Assembly: GCA_902795955.1 (NCBI GenBank)
Contig: CADBNJ010000019.1
Coordinates: 1 to 8,690, forward strand
Source of the DNA: Oscillospiraceae bacterium
Lineage (GTDB): Bacteria > Bacillota > Clostridia > Saccharofermentanales > Saccharofermentanaceae
DNA length: 8,690 nt
Direction: 5' to 3'
The notes beneath the pieces are model-generated. The model was not told the DNA's origin. It saw only the letters and a list, made by a program, of their open reading frames with translations, and did not search any database. Made by a program: the position numbers and the translations under genes. Position 1 is the stretch's first letter; each line of letters begins with the position of its first letter. Shown in pieces: positions 7,463-8,690 of the stretch.

Positions 7463-8488
7463 TTACTTATCTTTATCAAGGCAGATGCCGTTCTCGTCAA
7501 AATGATATGCACCTTCTCCTTCGATATAATAGGACTGTCCCTCGTAGTGACTGCGGGCAGCCTTGCCACATTCAGCAGGATCAAAGTAATACCAGTTGCC
7601 GTTCAGCTGCTTCCAACCTCCGGTAAAGATCTCTCCGCCTTCCTGAACGTAGTAGATCTCACCTTTGGAATTAGGATAGAATACTTTGTAATCGGCGTAA
7701 GATCTTACCAGACCGGCTTTTGTCTGCATCTTACCGCCTTCATCAACAAAATACATCTTCTGAGCACGTGCATCCTCGGAATCCGGATTACTAAGCCCTG
7801 CTGAACTGTAATAATACGTATTACCCGTAGGAGTAAAAAGCCCGTCAGCACTTATAACCTGTTGCTCGAATAATTGTCCGTGGGGATTGAAACAATACCA
7901 GGATCCACCTATCTTTTTCCATCCCGTACACTTCTTACCGCTTGAACCGTAGTATGACCAGACTATAAAATCCCTCCACTCAAATACACCATCTGACACT
8001 TCCACATGAGCTTGGCTTTTCCCGGAGGTCCAGAAATTTGTTACCATAACACCATTGCCGTCTACATAATAATCACCAATGTAACAATCCGTCAGGAGAT
8101 ACGAACCGTCAAAGTAATACCACTTACCGCCGATCTTCTTCCAGCCTTCCGCAACGAGCTTTCCGCCACTCCTGGCATATACCCACGAACCCCATGATGT
8201 CTTGTACCATCCGGCCTTTGTCTTCATTGCTCCGTCTGATCCAACAAAGTAGTAATCCCTGTTGTCTTCAGAAACAGCGCTGCCGCTTATCATTATTCCC
8301 CCGGGATTGAAGAAATACCACTTACCGCTGATCTTCTTCCAGCCCGTGGCTCTCTTGCCGTTAGTAACGTAGATCCATGATGAACCTTCCTTTGCCCAGC
8401 ACGATGCTGCAAAAGCAGCCTGCGGAATGAACGAGACGAGCAACAGGACTGTTAAGAACAATGCCGTAAACTTCTTTATACTGCTCAT
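7463..8488 (-). CDS. Secreted cell-wall-binding repeat protein (choline/glucan-binding type)
   Basis: A 341-residue secreted protein. Residues 1-27 form a classical signal peptide: SIKK, then a hydrophobic core (about 7-21), then an AFA cleavage motif. The rest is made of aromatic repeats of the CW_1 family, which bind choline in teichoic acids or glucans in other members. Full cores GWKKI-GxWYFF occur at 49-60, 115-126, 189-200 and 291-302. Degenerate Y-Y-x-G-G units are interleaved at about 78-114, 140-151, 245-259 and 278-290. No peptidase, amidase or glycosidase domain is visible, so it is either a pure binding/structural protein or a partner of an enzyme elsewhere. It has six cysteines after the signal peptide (C30, C135, C187, C199, C307, C336), which is uncommon for a Gram-positive exported protein. 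AGGAGG 5 nt upstream supports the start. The family is clear from the repeats; ligand and role are not known. Confidence 0.88.
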   Translation of the reverse strand: MSSIKKFTALFLTVLLLVSFIPQAAFAASCWAKEGSSWIYVTNGKRATGWKKISGKWYFFNPGGIMISGSAVSEDNRDYYFVGSDGAMKTKAGWYKTSWGSWVYARSGGKLVAEGWKKIGGKWYYFDGSYLLTDCYIGDYYVDGNGVMVTNFWTSGKSQAHVEVSDGVFEWRDFIVWSYYGSSGKKCTGWKKIGGSWYCFNPHGQLFEQQVISADGLFTPTGNTYYYSSAGLSNPDSEDARAQKMYFVDEGGKMQTKAGLVRSYADYKVFYPNSKGEIYYVQEGGEIFTGGWKQLNGNWYYFDPAECGKAARSHYEGQSYYIEGEGAYHFDENGICLDKDK

Positions 8489-8512
8489 ATCTGCCTCCTA
8501 TAAATAAAACTC

Positions 8513-8608
8513 ATCATATGCCTGTGGAACAAGTATTTAACTGATGTCCACAGTATATCAACTAAATGCCTGCGCAACAAGCAAATAACTGTTGTTCGCA
8601 GTATATCA
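8513..8608 (-). repeat. two tandem 48-bp imperfect repeats with dyad symmetry
   Basis: Units 8561-8608 and 8513-8560 are adjacent and match at 37 of 48 positions by my count. On the minus strand each begins TGATATACTG and contains a stem of about 9-10 bp with one bulged base: CTGCG...CGCAG in the first, CTGTGG...CCACAG in the second. One stem pair has changed on both sides (C-G to T-A), so pairing seems maintained. Both also share the shorter dyad ACTG-N7-CAGT. The first unit starts on the TGA stop of the upstream reading frame, and the second ends 13 bp before the AGGAGG of the cell-wall-binding protein gene. No T-tract follows either stem, so neither looks like an ordinary terminator. Function is unknown. 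Confidence 0.75.
8552..8580 (-). promoter_or_regulatory. candidate promoter of the cell-wall-binding protein gene
   Basis: TTGTTG (8580-8575) and TATACT (8557-8552) are 17 bp apart on the minus strand. The -10 box is good and the -35 box is weak. The two boxes sit in different copies of the tandem repeat, so the repeat may act as promoter and operator together. A start near 8545 would leave a leader of about 55 nt. This is a tentative call. Confidence 0.35.
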
Positions 8609-8690
8609 GTGCCGCCTTCTGCCCTTGCGCCTTATCCTCGCCTCTGTCTTCTGCTTGCGCCTGCCCGGCCCTTTGGCTTTACCTGTGCCG
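8606..8690 (-). CDS. C-terminal end of an unidentified gene with a highly basic tail (enters from the right edge)
   Basis: One minus-strand frame is open from the right edge to a TGA at 8608-8606, giving 27 residues. The two other minus-strand frames stop within the same stretch. The peptide is strongly basic (GRRKQKTEARIRRKGRRRH at the end), the kind of tail found on RNA- or DNA-binding proteins, but too little is present to name a family. The stop codon coincides with the start of the 48-bp tandem repeats. A chance open frame cannot be excluded over so short a length. Confidence 0.45.
   Translation of the reverse strand, partial: GTGKAKGPGRRKQKTEARIRRKGRRRH

Noticed and set aside
8390..8420. 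Lipobox at C30 of the cell-wall-binding protein
   Set aside because: The residues before the cysteine (A-A-S) lack the usual Leu at -3, and a standard A-F-A signal peptidase I site lies just before.
8513..8608. Possible CRISPR fragment
   Set aside because: Only two diverged units stand directly next to each other, with no spacers and no cas genes.

Overview
The window looks like a chromosomal segment from a low-to-moderate-GC Firmicute, most likely a clostridial (Lachnospiraceae-like) bacterium. Three things point there: a T-box leader in front of an aminoacyl-tRNA synthetase gene, a PHP-type DnaE directly followed by pfkA, and a secreted protein built of choline/glucan-binding-type repeats. 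Every supported gene lies on the minus strand, so transcription runs from high to low coordinates. Strong GGAGG-type ribosome binding sites precede all complete genes except mtaB. The taxon is an inference from gene content, not from a marker gene.

In transcription order: the window opens with the last 27 codons of an unidentified gene with a very basic tail (8606-8690). Next come two tandem 48-bp imperfect repeats (8513-8608), each containing a hairpin-like dyad. They are followed by a secreted cell-wall-binding repeat protein with no visible catalytic domain (7463-8488). A promoter (7420-7448) then drives a T-box leader (about 7150-7413) that controls aspS (5376-7121). mtaB overlaps aspS by one base (4060-5376). 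After a 104-bp gap holding a near-consensus promoter (TTGATA-17-TATAAT) comes dnaE (338-3955), followed by the first 93 codons of pfkA (1-281), which runs off the left edge.

The most interesting reading concerns the aspS leader. Fitting it to the standard T-box Stem I architecture (AGUA / GAA loop, specifier, flanking helices) puts AAC, an asparagine codon, in the specifier position and leaves no Asp codon there. The encoded AspRS has His34 in the anticodon-binding domain, where discriminating enzymes such as E. coli AspRS have Leu. Together these suggest a non-discriminating AspRS that also charges tRNA-Asn with Asp, for conversion by GatCAB, with expression tuned to uncharged tRNA-Asn. The co-translated mtaB encodes the enzyme that thiomethylates t6A37 in ANN-decoding tRNAs, so the unit is tRNA-themed. 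dnaE-pfkA forms a separate replication/glycolysis pair. No mobile element, CRISPR array, tRNA or rRNA gene was seen.
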